A stretch of 64,000 bases of DNA, taken from Ochrobactrum vermis (GTDB lineage Bacteria > Pseudomonadota > Alphaproteobacteria > Rhizobiales > Rhizobiaceae). Both the position numbers and the translations under genes were made by a program. The notes beneath the pieces are model-generated. The model did no database searches. It was not told the DNA's origin and saw only the letters and a list, made by a program, of their open reading frames with translations. The stretch is from contig NZ_PCOC01000002.1 of the NCBI RefSeq assembly GCF_002975205.1, positions 2,173,501 to 2,237,500 of the forward strand. The letters are read 5' to 3'. The number at the start of each line of letters is the position of its first letter. Within the stretch, counting starts at the first letter, position 1. Shown here piece by piece: positions 10,889 to 19,842 of this stretch.

Positions 10889-12925
10889 TCATATATCCTT
10901 CGCTAGCCGCAGACCGTCATAAATCGCGGCATGAGTGTTACGCGCTGCGACAGCGTCACCGATCCTGAAAAGCTGGAATGTTCCGTCTGGATTGCGAACG
11001 ACCGATTGCCGCTGGCCAGCCAGCAACTGTTTATAGGACGTTTCGCCACCATTGAACGATAACGGTTTGAGTTCGAAATAGAGTTCATCCAATGGAATGG
11101 TGCCGTGGTTGACGACGACCTGATCGACAATGCGTTGCTTGACGACACCACCATAGTCACTTCCAATTTGCGCGACTAGCTGGTTGCCGGTCTTTTCGAC
11201 CGACTCCAGACGGAAGGTCACGGTGAACGTTACATCAAGCTTTTGCAACGAACGCATATAAGGAACGAGGTTCATGGCCATGACCTCTGGCGCAAAAGCA
11301 CGATCAGGCGTCATGATTTCAACTTTGGCACCTGACTGTGCAATGATTTCCGCAGCCTGCAGGCCTGAATGATCGCCTGCATCGTCATAGACCAGGACAT
11401 TGGAACCCGGTTTTACATCTGCAGCGATAATATCCCATGCCGAGACGACGAGTTCGTTGCCCTTGGCCAGCACTTCGGTATGTGGCAGGCCACCGGTGGC
11501 GATTATCACCACATCAGGCGCGAGTGCCTGAACTGCTTCGGCATCGGCCCATTTGTTGAAATGAAAGATAACGCCGTGCTTCTCACATTGAGCCATACGC
11601 CAGTCAATAATGGAGATCATCTCGCGTCGACGTTCGCTTTGAGCAGCCAGGCGGACCTGGCCGCCGGGATGTGCAGAAGCTTCAAGGACAATGACTTCGT
11701 GGCCACGCTCGGCGGCGACGCGCGCTGCTTCCAGACCAGCTGGTCCCGCACCAACAATCACGACCTTTCGGCGCTCCGTAGCCCTGTCGACGACATGTGG
11801 CATGGTCAGTTCGCGACCCGTGGCGGCGTTGTGGATACAATAGGCGGCACCGCCCTGATAAATGCGGTCAAGACAATAATTGGCACCGACGCACGGACGG
11901 ATATCGTCCTCGCGCTTTTCCATTATCTTGCGCACGATATGCGGATCGGTCATATGGGCCCGGGTCATGCCAATCATGTCAACCTTGCCTGATGCAATGG
12001 CATGACGCGCCGTAGCAACATCTTGAATCTTGGCGGCGTGGAAGGTCGGAAAATCGGTCGCCGCGCGTATCTCGCCAGCAAAGTCGAGATGCGGCGCGCT
12101 GGCCATACCCTGAATTGGTATCACATCGGTGAGGCCCGCATCGGTATCGATATGGCCACGAATGATGTTGAGATAATCGATCAGGCCGCTGTCCCTTAGG
12201 CGACGCGAAATCTCGATTCCCTCAGCCTTGTCCGTTCCCCCGGGCAGGGTTTCGTCGGCGGTATAACGAACGCCGAGAATGAAGTCGTCACCGACACGCT
12301 TGCGTATCGCTCGAAAGACGTCGAAACAAAACCGCATGCGGTTTTCAAGCGAACCGCCGTAGGAACCGTCGAGCTCGTTGGTGAGCGGCGAGTTGAACTG
12401 GTCGATGAGATGACCATAGGCCTCCAGTTCTACACCATCCATGCCGCCCGCCTTCATGCGTTCGGCGGCATCGGCGAAATCGGTAATGATGCGCTCGATA
12501 TCCCAGTCCTCGAGTTTTTTGGGAAAAGCGCGATGCGCGGACTCTCGATGATGCGAGGGAGCGACGACCGGCAGCCAGTCAGCCTTGTCCCAGCGGGTAC
12601 GCCGGCCCAAATGAGTGAGCTGTATCATGATAGCCGCACCTTCTTCATGCACGGCATCGGTCATTTCTTTGATCCAGGGGACAATCTCGTCCTTGTAGGC
12701 GAGAAGATTATTAAACACCGGCGGACTATCCCGCGACACGGCAGCAGAACCCGCTGTCATCGTAAGGGCTACCCCGCCTTTCGCCCGCTCCACCGTATAG
12801 CCGCGGTAGCGTTCCTTGGGCATTCCGTCATCGGGATAGGCAGGCTCGTGGGAGGTGACGATGATCCGGTTCCTAAGCGTCAGATGCTTGAGCTGGTAGG
12901 GCTGCAAAAGAGGATCATTCGACAT
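10889..12925 (-). CDS. OYE-type flavoprotein demethylase (StcD/DgcA-like)
   Basis: 678 residues from ATG 12925 (MSNDPLLQPYQLKHLTLRNR, the family's normal N-terminus); ATG 12940 is an alternative. Residues 1 to about 340 form an FMN-binding TIM barrel of the old-yellow-enzyme class. CVGANYC and a later Cys in GGAAYCIHNA supply iron-sulfur ligands. The C-terminal half is a two-nucleotide-binding-domain module with FAD motif VIVGAGPAGLEAARVA. This is the architecture of trimethylamine dehydrogenase, of DgcA (dimethylglycine) and of StcD (N-methylproline, from stachydrine), which remove N-methyl groups as formaldehyde. No DgcB or EtfAB partner is nearby, which slightly favours the StcD-type reaction. 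Confidence 0.85.
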   Translation of the reverse strand: MSNDPLLQPYQLKHLTLRNRIIVTSHEPAYPDDGMPKERYRGYTVERAKGGVALTMTAGSAAVSRDSPPVFNNLLAYKDEIVPWIKEMTDAVHEEGAAIMIQLTHLGRRTRWDKADWLPVVAPSHHRESAHRAFPKKLEDWDIERIITDFADAAERMKAGGMDGVELEAYGHLIDQFNSPLTNELDGSYGGSLENRMRFCFDVFRAIRKRVGDDFILGVRYTADETLPGGTDKAEGIEISRRLRDSGLIDYLNIIRGHIDTDAGLTDVIPIQGMASAPHLDFAGEIRAATDFPTFHAAKIQDVATARHAIASGKVDMIGMTRAHMTDPHIVRKIMEKREDDIRPCVGANYCLDRIYQGGAAYCIHNAATGRELTMPHVVDRATERRKVVIVGAGPAGLEAARVAAERGHEVIVLEASAHPGGQVRLAAQSERRREMISIIDWRMAQCEKHGVIFHFNKWADAEAVQALAPDVVIIATGGLPHTEVLAKGNELVVSAWDIIAADVKPGSNVLVYDDAGDHSGLQAAEIIAQSGAKVEIMTPDRAFAPEVMAMNLVPYMRSLQKLDVTFTVTFRLESVEKTGNQLVAQIGSDYGGVVKQRIVDQVVVNHGTIPLDELYFELKPLSFNGGETSYKQLLAGQRQSVVRNPDGTFQLFRIGDAVAARNTHAAIYDGLRLAKDI

Positions 12926-12972
12926 GGCTCGTGTTCCCATTTATGGATATTTTTCAGGAAACTATGGCGAAC

Positions 12973-13030
12973 TGTACATAACTGTCAAGTAATATTACAT
13001 CAAAGTAATTTAATATGACATAACTGTACA
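12973..13030. promoter_or_regulatory. Twin operator-like sites in a divergent promoter
   Basis: The AT-rich region between the demethylase gene and the TetR gene carries two 15-bp imperfect palindromes: TGTACATAACTGTCA (12973-12987) and TGACATAACTGTACA (13016-13030). Both share CATAACTGT, repeated with a 42-bp period (about four helical turns), and the outer TGTACA half-sites mirror each other. This is what a TetR-family autoregulatory operator pair in a divergent promoter would look like. Binding is inferred. Confidence 0.55.
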
Positions 13031-13072
13031 ATTTGCTTGCGTCGAGATAAACTTGTTTGCTAGGAGTTGGAA

Positions 13073-13699
13073 ATGGTTGAAGCGGTTCAAGACAGCGGTT
13101 GGCGGGGCTCAACAGACGGATGGCTGGAGGCGGCTTATCAAGCATTGCTGGAATCCGGTGTGGATTCAGTGAAAATCCAGCCTTTGGCCAAAAAGCTCAA
13201 TCTTTCTAGGACCAGTTTTTACTGGTTTTTCAAAGATAGGGAAGAACTGCTCTCTGCACTTATTCGGCTATGGCGAGATAAAAATACAGGAGGCATTGTC
13301 AGGCAATCTGAAGCCTACGCTGAATCCATAGCAGAAGCCATGTTGAATGTCTTCGATTGCTGGCTAAATAACGATCTCTTCGACTCGAAGTTCGAATTCG
13401 CCGTACGGAGTTGGGCACTACAATCTCCGGATATCCTGGAAGAAGTTCGAGACGCAGATAGAGTTCGTATCGAGGCAATCAAGCAAATGTTCGTTCGTTT
13501 TGGCTTGACTGACATTAGCGCTGACGTGAGGGCCAGAACGACTTATTTGGTTCAGATCGGCTACATCTCTATGCAATCTCGAGAGGATATTGCGACGAGA
13601 ATGAAGCGAATTCCCGAGTACATTGCGATTTACACCGGGCACACACCTGAACGTCGAGAACTAAACCGTTTCTTTGCGCGACACGGTTTCAGGGATTAG
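13073..13699 (+). CDS. TetR-family transcriptional regulator
   Basis: 208 residues from ATG 13073, with AGGAG 6 bp upstream. The N-terminal HTH (QPLAKKLNLSRTSFYWFFKDREELLSALI) is clearly TetR-type; the C-terminal half is a helical ligand domain without a recognised specificity. It starts a plus-strand run with the ProC-like gene 12 bp downstream and then the ABC importer genes. It is divergent from the demethylase gene across the twin operator-like sites, so it likely controls both directions. Confidence 0.88.
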   Translation: MVEAVQDSGWRGSTDGWLEAAYQALLESGVDSVKIQPLAKKLNLSRTSFYWFFKDREELLSALIRLWRDKNTGGIVRQSEAYAESIAEAMLNVFDCWLNNDLFDSKFEFAVRSWALQSPDILEEVRDADRVRIEAIKQMFVRFGLTDISADVRARTTYLVQIGYISMQSREDIATRMKRIPEYIAIYTGHTPERRELNRFFARHGFRD

Positions 13700-13711
13700 G
13701 GGAATTCGATC

Positions 13712-14512
13712 GTGAGCAGCTCACTTAGGATCGGCATTGTAGGTGGTGCAGGATGGCTTGGAAGTGCCATTGCTGGAGCAATCATCGATGCTAAGGTTCT
13801 CAAACCAAAAGATCTCACTCTGTCCTATCGAAGCAAACCGTCAACTCTCTTTCCGAACGCCAAATGGACGATGGACAATGAAGAGCTAGCGTCTCGGTCT
13901 GACGTACTCATTCTATCTGTCCGTCCAGGCGATTGGGATCAGTTGCATCTAAATGCACAAGGAAAACTCGTTATTTCAGTGATGCCGGGGATACGTGTCG
14001 ACGAGCTCAGACTACGGCACAACACGGCGCGCGTGGTGCGGTGCATGCCAAATGCGGCAACAGCCGTGCAAATGTCGTACACGCCGTGGTTTACATCCTC
14101 TGCAGTTTCGCCGCCTGACCGTACGTTGACACGTTTGATCTTAGGCACTTGTGGATTGGAGGATGAAGTTCATAACGAGTATGACCTCGACTATTTCACG
14201 GGCCTCTCCGGCGCGGGCCCCGCGTTTCCAGCAATGCTCGGATCGTTGATGATCGATGAAGCCGTTGCTCACGGCATTTCCAGCAGATTGGCTGAGAGGG
14301 CCGTAAAAGCAGTACTGATCGGAACCGGACGTTTGCTGGATAGAACCGCAGCCTCTCCCAAAGATATGATTGAGTCCTTCATCAACTATCGGGGTACTAC
14401 CGAAGCTGCAATTAAAGCGATGCTGGTAGCAGATATCGACCTGATCATCGCCAAAGGTCTGTCAGCGGCTTATTTCAAATCGTTAAGTAGAGAGGCAACA
14501 TCAGAAAATTGA
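13712..14512 (+). CDS. Pyrroline-5-carboxylate reductase family protein (ProC-like)
   Basis: 266 residues from GTG 13712, preceded by AGGGGAA. There is an N-terminal NAD(P)-binding Rossmann fold (IGIVGGAGWLGSAIAGAI) and the C-terminal dimerisation/substrate domain signature in degenerate form (GLSGAGPAFPAMLGSLMIDEA; YRGTTEAAI where typical ProC has a GTT-A-G motif). ProC reduces pyrroline-5-carboxylate to proline. In this operon, between TetR and a betaine importer, it more likely acts on an imino intermediate of betaine or N-methyl amino acid breakdown. The altered C-terminal motif supports a substrate other than P5C, but this is inference. Confidence 0.78.
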   Translation: MSSSLRIGIVGGAGWLGSAIAGAIIDAKVLKPKDLTLSYRSKPSTLFPNAKWTMDNEELASRSDVLILSVRPGDWDQLHLNAQGKLVISVMPGIRVDELRLRHNTARVVRCMPNAATAVQMSYTPWFTSSAVSPPDRTLTRLILGTCGLEDEVHNEYDLDYFTGLSGAGPAFPAMLGSLMIDEAVAHGISSRLAERAVKAVLIGTGRLLDRTAASPKDMIESFINYRGTTEAAIKAMLVADIDLIIAKGLSAAYFKSLSREATSEN

Positions 14513-14575
14513 TAACAGCCGGAAACGCGGCATTCCCGTTGTCAAAAGAAACGCCGCAAAAAGAAGGGAACGATA

Positions 14576-15577
14576 ATGAAAAAACTATTCGCATCAACAT
14601 GTCTTTTGGTTGGATTGCTGGGTGGAGCAACCAATGGTTATGCCACTGGTTGCGGCAATATCGTCATAGCTAGTATGAACTGGCAAAGCGCGGAGGTGCT
14701 TTCAAACCTCGACAAACTAATTTTGAATGAAGGGTATGGCTGTAGTGCGGACATTACCCTTGGAGATACGGTTCCGACAATCACCTCTATGGCAGAGAAA
14801 GGCCAACCAGACATAGCGCCGGAAGCATGGATCGATTTGCTTCCCGATGTTGTAGGCAAAGGTACTCAGGGCGGAAAAATCGTCCAGGTCGGCTCGCCTC
14901 TACCAGATGGCGGTATTCAAGGATGGTATATCCCCGCTTATACGGCACAGGAACATCCCGATATCAAAACTATTCCTGACATGCTCAAGCATCCAGAATT
15001 GTTTCCGTCTACCGATGATCCATCGAAGGGCGCTGTGTTGAACGGTCCCCAAGGATGGGGCGGAACCGTGACCACATCTCAGTTGTTTAAAGCTCTCAAA
15101 GGTGAAGCCGCCAATTTCAATTTGGTCGATACGGGTTCAGCCGCAGGTTTGGATGGTGCGATTGCGAAGGCATACGAGCGCAAACAGAACGTAGTGGCCT
15201 TTTACTGGGAGCCTACCGCGCTTTTGGGAAAATACCCAATGGTCAGGCTTGATCCCGGCGTTCGGCATGATGAAGCGGAATGGAAACGGTGTAATACCGT
15301 CGCTGATTGCCCAGATCCAAAACCAAACGCATTTCCGGTCGATCGGATCGTGACACTCGTAGCAAAAGGCTCGATCGAAAAACTCGGCTCCGATGCCATG
15401 AACTACTTGGAAAAGCGCTCGTGGAGCAATGACACCGTTGCGAAGTTAATGGCTTGGATGACAGAAAATCAAGCCTCTGGCGAGGACGGAGCGAAGCATT
15501 TTCTTAAGGAAAACAAAGATCTATGGACGAAGTGGGTATCCCCGGAAGCCGCGGAGAAAATCGAAGCTTCGCTCTAA
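14576..15577 (+). CDS. Glycine betaine/proline-betaine-type ABC importer, substrate-binding protein (ProX/OpuAC-like)
   Basis: 333 residues with a Sec signal peptide (KKLFASTCLLVGLLGGATNGYA) and the OpuAC fold: SMNWQSAEVLSNLDKLIL near the N-terminus, DIAPEAWIDL, GGIQGWYIPAY, and a C-terminal KWVSPEAAEKIEASL. It is the periplasmic binding protein for the permease and ATPase encoded next. The aromatic residues (NW, W in APEAW, FYWEP) are of the kind that cage trimethylammonium or dimethylsulfonium heads. A second, homologous system lies at the right edge of the window. The ligand could be glycine betaine, proline betaine or DMSP. Confidence 0.9.
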   Translation: MKKLFASTCLLVGLLGGATNGYATGCGNIVIASMNWQSAEVLSNLDKLILNEGYGCSADITLGDTVPTITSMAEKGQPDIAPEAWIDLLPDVVGKGTQGGKIVQVGSPLPDGGIQGWYIPAYTAQEHPDIKTIPDMLKHPELFPSTDDPSKGAVLNGPQGWGGTVTTSQLFKALKGEAANFNLVDTGSAAGLDGAIAKAYERKQNVVAFYWEPTALLGKYPMVRLDPGVRHDEAEWKRCNTVADCPDPKPNAFPVDRIVTLVAKGSIEKLGSDAMNYLEKRSWSNDTVAKLMAWMTENQASGEDGAKHFLKENKDLWTKWVSPEAAEKIEASL

Positions 15578-15629
15578 CTACACACCACTAGTTTACCTCA
15601 ATGTACTGGAGGTATTGCGCTCAACTCCG

Positions 15630-15654
15630 CCGGTCTCTCGCGATTAGAGACCGG
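15630..15654 (+). promoter_or_regulatory. Intercistronic hairpin between binding protein and permease genes
   Basis: CCGGTCTCT pairs with AGAGACCGG over a 7-nt loop, a strong 9-bp stem in the 257-bp gap. No U-tract follows, so it is better read as an mRNA-stabilising or partial-termination element that keeps binding-protein mRNA above permease mRNA. The second importer has a hairpin at the same place. Confidence 0.5.
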
Positions 15655-15834
15655 TGGGAAGTTACAACAAAGTTCGTTTTTACGGTCGCACTACATCCGA
15701 CGAACGAGGAGCGATCCGAATAGGTTCGCCGACGGCCGCAACAACATTGGGGCAGCGTTTTAAGCATCACCAAGGTGAGAACAGCATCTCTTAAGCGCGG
15801 GAAAGAAGTGACGTTCAGAGAAAAGGGGAACACA

Positions 15835-16722
15835 ATGGACTGGTTTACCAGATTCCCACATATGGACGACGATGCACTGCGTCGCCTCAAGCAGGTCATA
15901 GATGAAGGCTTTCGTTCATTCACGCGAAGCTATGGCGAGATTATAGAAGTCTTCTTCTCGCCATTGCAGCAATTTCTGCTCATGTCAGAACGTTTCATGA
16001 CGCAAACGCCTTGGCCAATTATTCTCTTGATAATCTTGGTGATTGCATGGGTCGCAAGCAGAAGTCTAAAAATTGTTGTTGGATCGTTGGTCACACTTCT
16101 TACAATCGGTTACCTCGATATGTGGGAAGATGCGATGCGGACGATATCGATGATATTTGTCTGCACTGTATTGGCCATCATTATTGGCCTTCCAATCGGG
16201 ATCTTTATGGCTCGCTCTGAGCGGTTACAAAGACTGATTAATCCCGTCCTTGACGTCATGCAAACCATGCCTAGCTTCGTCTACTTGATACCTGTTGTCA
16301 TGTTGCTCGGGATTGGACGCGTTCCTGGCCTGATTGCCGTCGTAATCTATGCCATCCCCCCCATCATTCGATTGACAAATCTTGGGATACGTTTGGTTGA
16401 TAGAGACGTTCTTGAAGCTGCGGATGCATTTGGTTCATCAAACTCCCAGAAACTCTTCAAGGTCCAGCTTCCCCTTGCTTTGCCGACCATCATGGCAGGG
16501 ATCAATCAGACTATCATGATGGCGTTGGCGATGGTCGTTGTTGCCTCAATGATTGGCGTCCAAGGTCTCGGGCAGCCAGTTTTGAAAGCAATCGCAAATC
16601 AGTACTTCACTCTTGGAATGTTTAATGGTCTTGCGATCGTCGGCATCGCGATCATTTTTGATCGGATCAGCCAGGCCTATGGAAAAAGATTGCAGAAGCA
16701 CCAGGAGATCGTTCATGGCTGA
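15835..16722 (+). CDS. Betaine ABC importer permease (ProW/OpuAB-like)
   Basis: 295 residues from ATG 15835, which follows AAAAGGGG; an upstream in-frame start was rejected. There are several transmembrane helices (PWPIILLIILVIAWVA; IFVCTVLAIIIGLPIGIFMA) and the inner-membrane permease coupling loop, EAADAFGSSNSQKLFKVQLPLALPTIMAGIN. The region MALAMVVVASMIGVQGLGQPV is diagnostic of ProW-family betaine permeases. The stop overlaps the ATPase start by 8 bp, so expression is translationally coupled. Confidence 0.92.
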   Translation: MDWFTRFPHMDDDALRRLKQVIDEGFRSFTRSYGEIIEVFFSPLQQFLLMSERFMTQTPWPIILLIILVIAWVASRSLKIVVGSLVTLLTIGYLDMWEDAMRTISMIFVCTVLAIIIGLPIGIFMARSERLQRLINPVLDVMQTMPSFVYLIPVVMLLGIGRVPGLIAVVIYAIPPIIRLTNLGIRLVDRDVLEAADAFGSSNSQKLFKVQLPLALPTIMAGINQTIMMALAMVVVASMIGVQGLGQPVLKAIANQYFTLGMFNGLAIVGIAIIFDRISQAYGKRLQKHQEIVHG

Positions 16723-17755
16723 CCTAAACTTTGACGGAATTAAAATACGTGAACTCTACAAGGTATTCGGCCCTGATGCGAAGACACATGTGGAAGCTGT
16801 ACGAAAAGGCCTTTCAAAAGCCGAACTGAATGAGCGATACGGGCACGTGCTGGGCCTTAAAGACATAAACATCGAGATGCCCGCCGGCTGTATTCAGGTG
16901 ATCATGGGATTATCTGGATCCGGTAAGTCAACTCTCATACGCCACATTAATCGCCTCATTGACCCAACCTCAGGTGAAGTCTTGGTAAACGGCAACGATG
17001 TGGTAAAAATGAACGCGGCAGATCTGCGTGAGTTTCGCAGACACCAGACAGCAATGGTATTTCAAAAATTCGCCCTGCTTCCCCATCGAAACGTACTAGA
17101 TAATGCATTGTATGGCCTTGAAATTCAGGGGTTTGCACGCTCGAAAGCAATCGACGTTGCGATAGACTGGATAGAGCGGGTCGGTCTCAAAGGCTTCGAA
17201 AAAAAGTATCCTAATCAGCTTTCGGGAGGAATGCAGCAACGCGTAGGCCTCGCCCGGGCTTTAGCCAATGACGCGCCGGTTCTTCTCATGGACGAAGCGT
17301 ATTCCGCTCTGGATCCCCTCATCCGAATGGACATGCAAACAGTATTGCTCGATCTGCAGAAAGAAATAAAGAAGACAATCGTTTTCATTACGCACGACCT
17401 TGATGAAGCCCTCAGACTAGGAGATCAGATCGCTATCCTTCGCGATGGAGAGATTATCCAGCAAGGAAACCGCCAAGATATTGTTCTTAAACCCATAGAT
17501 ACCTATGTCGCCAATTTTGTCAAAGAAGTTAACCGTGGACGAGTGATACAGGTTGAATCAGTTATGGAACACATTCCAACCGAGTATAATTTTGATTCCG
17601 CTTCAGTACAAAAAGGGACAACGGTCGAAGATGCCATTAAGGTTCTGGCTCGTATCGATGCAAATGATGTCGTCGTACTAGATGATATTGGGCGGCCTAT
17701 TGGCAAAGTAGACCTCAAAACGCTAGCGGCAGCGACGGTTGCACCACATTTATGA
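16715..17755 (+). CDS. Betaine ABC importer ATPase (ProV/OpuAA-like)
   Basis: 346 residues from ATG 16715 (AGGAG upstream), overlapping the permease gene. Walker A GLSGSGKST, ABC signature LSGGMQQRVGLARAL, Walker B VLLMDEA, D-loop and H-loop (FITHDLDEAL) are all intact. The N-terminal insertion EAVRKGLSKAELNERYG before the first strand and the short C-terminal CBS-like segment (VEDAIKVLARIDANDVVVLD) are typical of ProV-type ATPases that sense ionic strength. It energises uptake with the two preceding gene products. Confidence 0.93.
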   Translation: MADLNFDGIKIRELYKVFGPDAKTHVEAVRKGLSKAELNERYGHVLGLKDINIEMPAGCIQVIMGLSGSGKSTLIRHINRLIDPTSGEVLVNGNDVVKMNAADLREFRRHQTAMVFQKFALLPHRNVLDNALYGLEIQGFARSKAIDVAIDWIERVGLKGFEKKYPNQLSGGMQQRVGLARALANDAPVLLMDEAYSALDPLIRMDMQTVLLDLQKEIKKTIVFITHDLDEALRLGDQIAILRDGEIIQQGNRQDIVLKPIDTYVANFVKEVNRGRVIQVESVMEHIPTEYNFDSASVQKGTTVEDAIKVLARIDANDVVVLDDIGRPIGKVDLKTLAAATVAPHL

Positions 17756-18155
17756 ATTGCAGTCGCAAATGGCGATAGAGAGTTGTTGTACTACAAAATC
17801 TGTTTAGGGCAGAACGTGACCTACCGCTGAACACAACTACGCTTCAGCGTCCGCGAATTGCTGTTTCAACAATAGCACTTTCGCTTTTAAGCGGCTTCGG
17901 TTGCTAACTACGATCGTTCGCTACGGAGTCATCATGAAGCGAGCCGCAGTATACGGTTTGGAACAAAGGCTCCAGAGCGCCGCGTTGGCAAATTTTCGCT
18001 AGGATGAACGTCCAGTTGCCGATGAGGAGGCCTGCAGAATAAGGTGCCTTGCGATCAGCAAGTAATTTTGTATAAATGAAGTTACGATGGCATGAGCAGA
18101 CTGAAAAATATATCCTATGCAAAGCCAGAACGCTTGCCGGCTTCCGCTGGATACA
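17756..18155. other. Gene-free stretch after the importer operon
   Basis: 400 bp with no supported coding region. It marks the transition from the betaine island to a decayed belt. No clear terminator was found after the ATPase gene. Confidence 0.4.
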
Positions 18156-18419
18156 TTACCGCTTTTCTACAGAAACTAATTTATTATCTTCTGTGAAAAC
18201 TAAAAGATACTGCTCGAACCGAGAGCCATCATCGCATGTTACTATCACTGGATTTTCAGAACCCTTTTTCAGATGTAATGCCGGGCGAATATCAGTGACA
18301 ACACGACACCAGAAGCCTTCACCTCTAATGAGACGAGAAACCGTACGCTCCCCCACGCCGGCGAAAGAAAAGCACGAACTACACAGAAGTGAAATAAAAA
18401 CAATCAATGTCCTGTACAC
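18156..18419 (-). CDS. Small predicted secreted protein, unknown function
   Basis: 87 residues from GTG 18419, which has AAGGA 8 bp upstream; an in-frame GTG at 18434 is the alternative. It has a clear N-terminal signal peptide (YRTLIVFISLLCSSCFSFAG, cleavage likely after SFA), then a soluble domain of about 65 residues with two cysteines (FWCRVV; VTCDDG) that could form a disulfide. No family recognised. It stands alone between the importer and an MFS remnant. The signal peptide and plausible start argue for a real gene, but the short length leaves doubt. Confidence 0.4.
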   Translation of the reverse strand: MYRTLIVFISLLCSSCFSFAGVGERTVSRLIRGEGFWCRVVTDIRPALHLKKGSENPVIVTCDDGSRFEQYLLVFTEDNKLVSVEKR

Positions 18420-18581
18420 AAGCCGTCCTTCCACTTTTATACCAAAGCTCTTCTGTCAATTAAGCTCTTTTCCGTAACTTTGCCCATACCTAGAATAGAG
18501 ATTATAGCTTCACATTGTTAATTTTCAGACTTTGGCAAACGCTCGCGTCCTAGAATTCGATAAATACCTTCATGACATCTG

Positions 18582-18971
18582 CTACAATTTCGGCGGCCGG
18601 TTCTTCAGATACTCAGACGACATCCTATGATCGCGCCACGCAGCCAACGGTGCTATGGTCATCGGAGTCATGCCCATACCCGCGGAAACGAGCAAGACTG
18701 CCAGACCACGTTGCGTTTCGAACCAGCCTATCACGTGCGCCATCATAGGCGTAAAGACGGCGGCAGACGCCGCGCCGAACCGAAGACCGAAGACCGAAGA
18801 GGAGTTGGCATTTCGGTAACGGACCAGCCAGTGTCCTGTGCCATCAGCCGCAGGGAAACTGGTAGCGAAAAACATGGCTCCTATGGCAACGCAACCCAAT
18901 AGGCCACCTGCAGCCACGATGACCCAGCGATAAGGCATGCTCAAATTATTCCCCGCATCTGCTTTCGCCAT
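18582..18971 (-). pseudogene. MFS transporter remnant
   Basis: It begins like a typical MFS carrier (MPYRWVIVAAGGLLGCVAIGAMF, first transmembrane helix). A frameshift follows: LMAQDTGWSV continues in another frame. Then an internal deletion leads to a later MFS segment (GAASAAVFTPMMAHVIGWFETQRG; LVSAGMGMTPMTIAPLAAW), and the rest of the protein is missing. At 129 codons against about 400 for the family it cannot be functional. Confidence 0.75.
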
Positions 18972-19058
18972 TCAGAAATTGGGGCAGGGTTTATGCCCCA
19001 CGCACACGCGATTTCGCTATTACGGGCAACCGACTGTGTTTTGACCCGCGTTTTGGGA

Positions 19059-19505
19059 TCAGCCCTGCGACGGTTTCCAGTCAGGTGACGGAATGGTATT
19101 GATCATCCAAGGAATACCGAACCTGTCGACCAAGGAGCCGAAGCCAGGCGACCAGAAGGTCTCGCCGAACGGCATGACCGCCTTGCCACCTTCAGACAGC
19201 TGATCGAACCAGCGCTGGCCCTCGATCTTGTTCTGGGTGTGCAAAGTGACGTCAAAGCCGTTTTTTGGCTTGTCGATATTTTGTGCCCACTGAACATCCA
19301 TGTCTGCCCCCATCAGTGCCTGGTCACCAACCTCCAACCAACAATGCATCAACCAGGTTTTGTATTTCTCATCTGTAATAGGCATGTCAGGAGGACCGTC
19401 GCCATAGGGCATCGCGGCGGTGATCTTTCCGCCCAAGACTCTGGCATAGAATTCGAATGCTTCACGGCACTGGCCCTGAAAACTCAGGCTAGTTACGATC
19501 TTCAT
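19059..19505 (-). CDS. VOC-family protein (PhnB / glyoxalase-like)
   Basis: 148 residues from ATG 19505, with GAGAGG upstream. It has the vicinal-oxygen-chelate layout of the PhnB-like subgroup: SLSFQGQCREAFEFYARVLGG at the N-terminus, MHCWLEVGDQALMGAD in the middle, and the C-terminal FWSPGFGSLVDRFGIPWMIN, the conserved W-G-x-x-x-D-x-F-G-x-x-W signature. These small proteins are often metal-dependent or binding proteins of unknown substrate. Flanked by an MFS remnant and an Atu4866-family gene with no obvious operon. Confidence 0.85.
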   Translation of the reverse strand: MKIVTSLSFQGQCREAFEFYARVLGGKITAAMPYGDGPPDMPITDEKYKTWLMHCWLEVGDQALMGADMDVQWAQNIDKPKNGFDVTLHTQNKIEGQRWFDQLSEGGKAVMPFGETFWSPGFGSLVDRFGIPWMINTIPSPDWKPSQG

Positions 19506-19842
19506 GACGGCCTCTCCCATTGAAGTTTAATGCGTCACGCGTCTGATACCATCTCTCTAGGCTCGAATCGGACCGCTCGCCCGGTATATCTAACTAAGTA
19601 TTCAGGGATAGTTGCATCGTCGCAACTATTGGTTCCCTTCCCATACAATCTTAAGGTCAACGATCATCAATCGCGATTGGCAGCGTGTGATATATTGATA
19701 TCAACGTAACTGCTGCTGAATGTCAACCTGATAGGTGAATGCTCCTGCCAATTTCAGTTTTGCAGCGGCACAAACAACGGGGGAGTAATCTGCGAAGACC
19801 AGTAATTCAGCGCGCGGGGAAGTCGCTACGGACAAATTGTAT
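19506..19842. other. Gene-free stretch
   Basis: 337 bp upstream of the VOC gene and downstream of the Atu4866-family gene. It presumably holds the VOC promoter. No feature recognised. Confidence 0.4.

Noticed and set aside
11369..11992. 207-codon plus-strand frame inside the flavoprotein demethylase gene
   Set aside because: Antisense to a strongly conserved gene; composition typical of a shadow frame.
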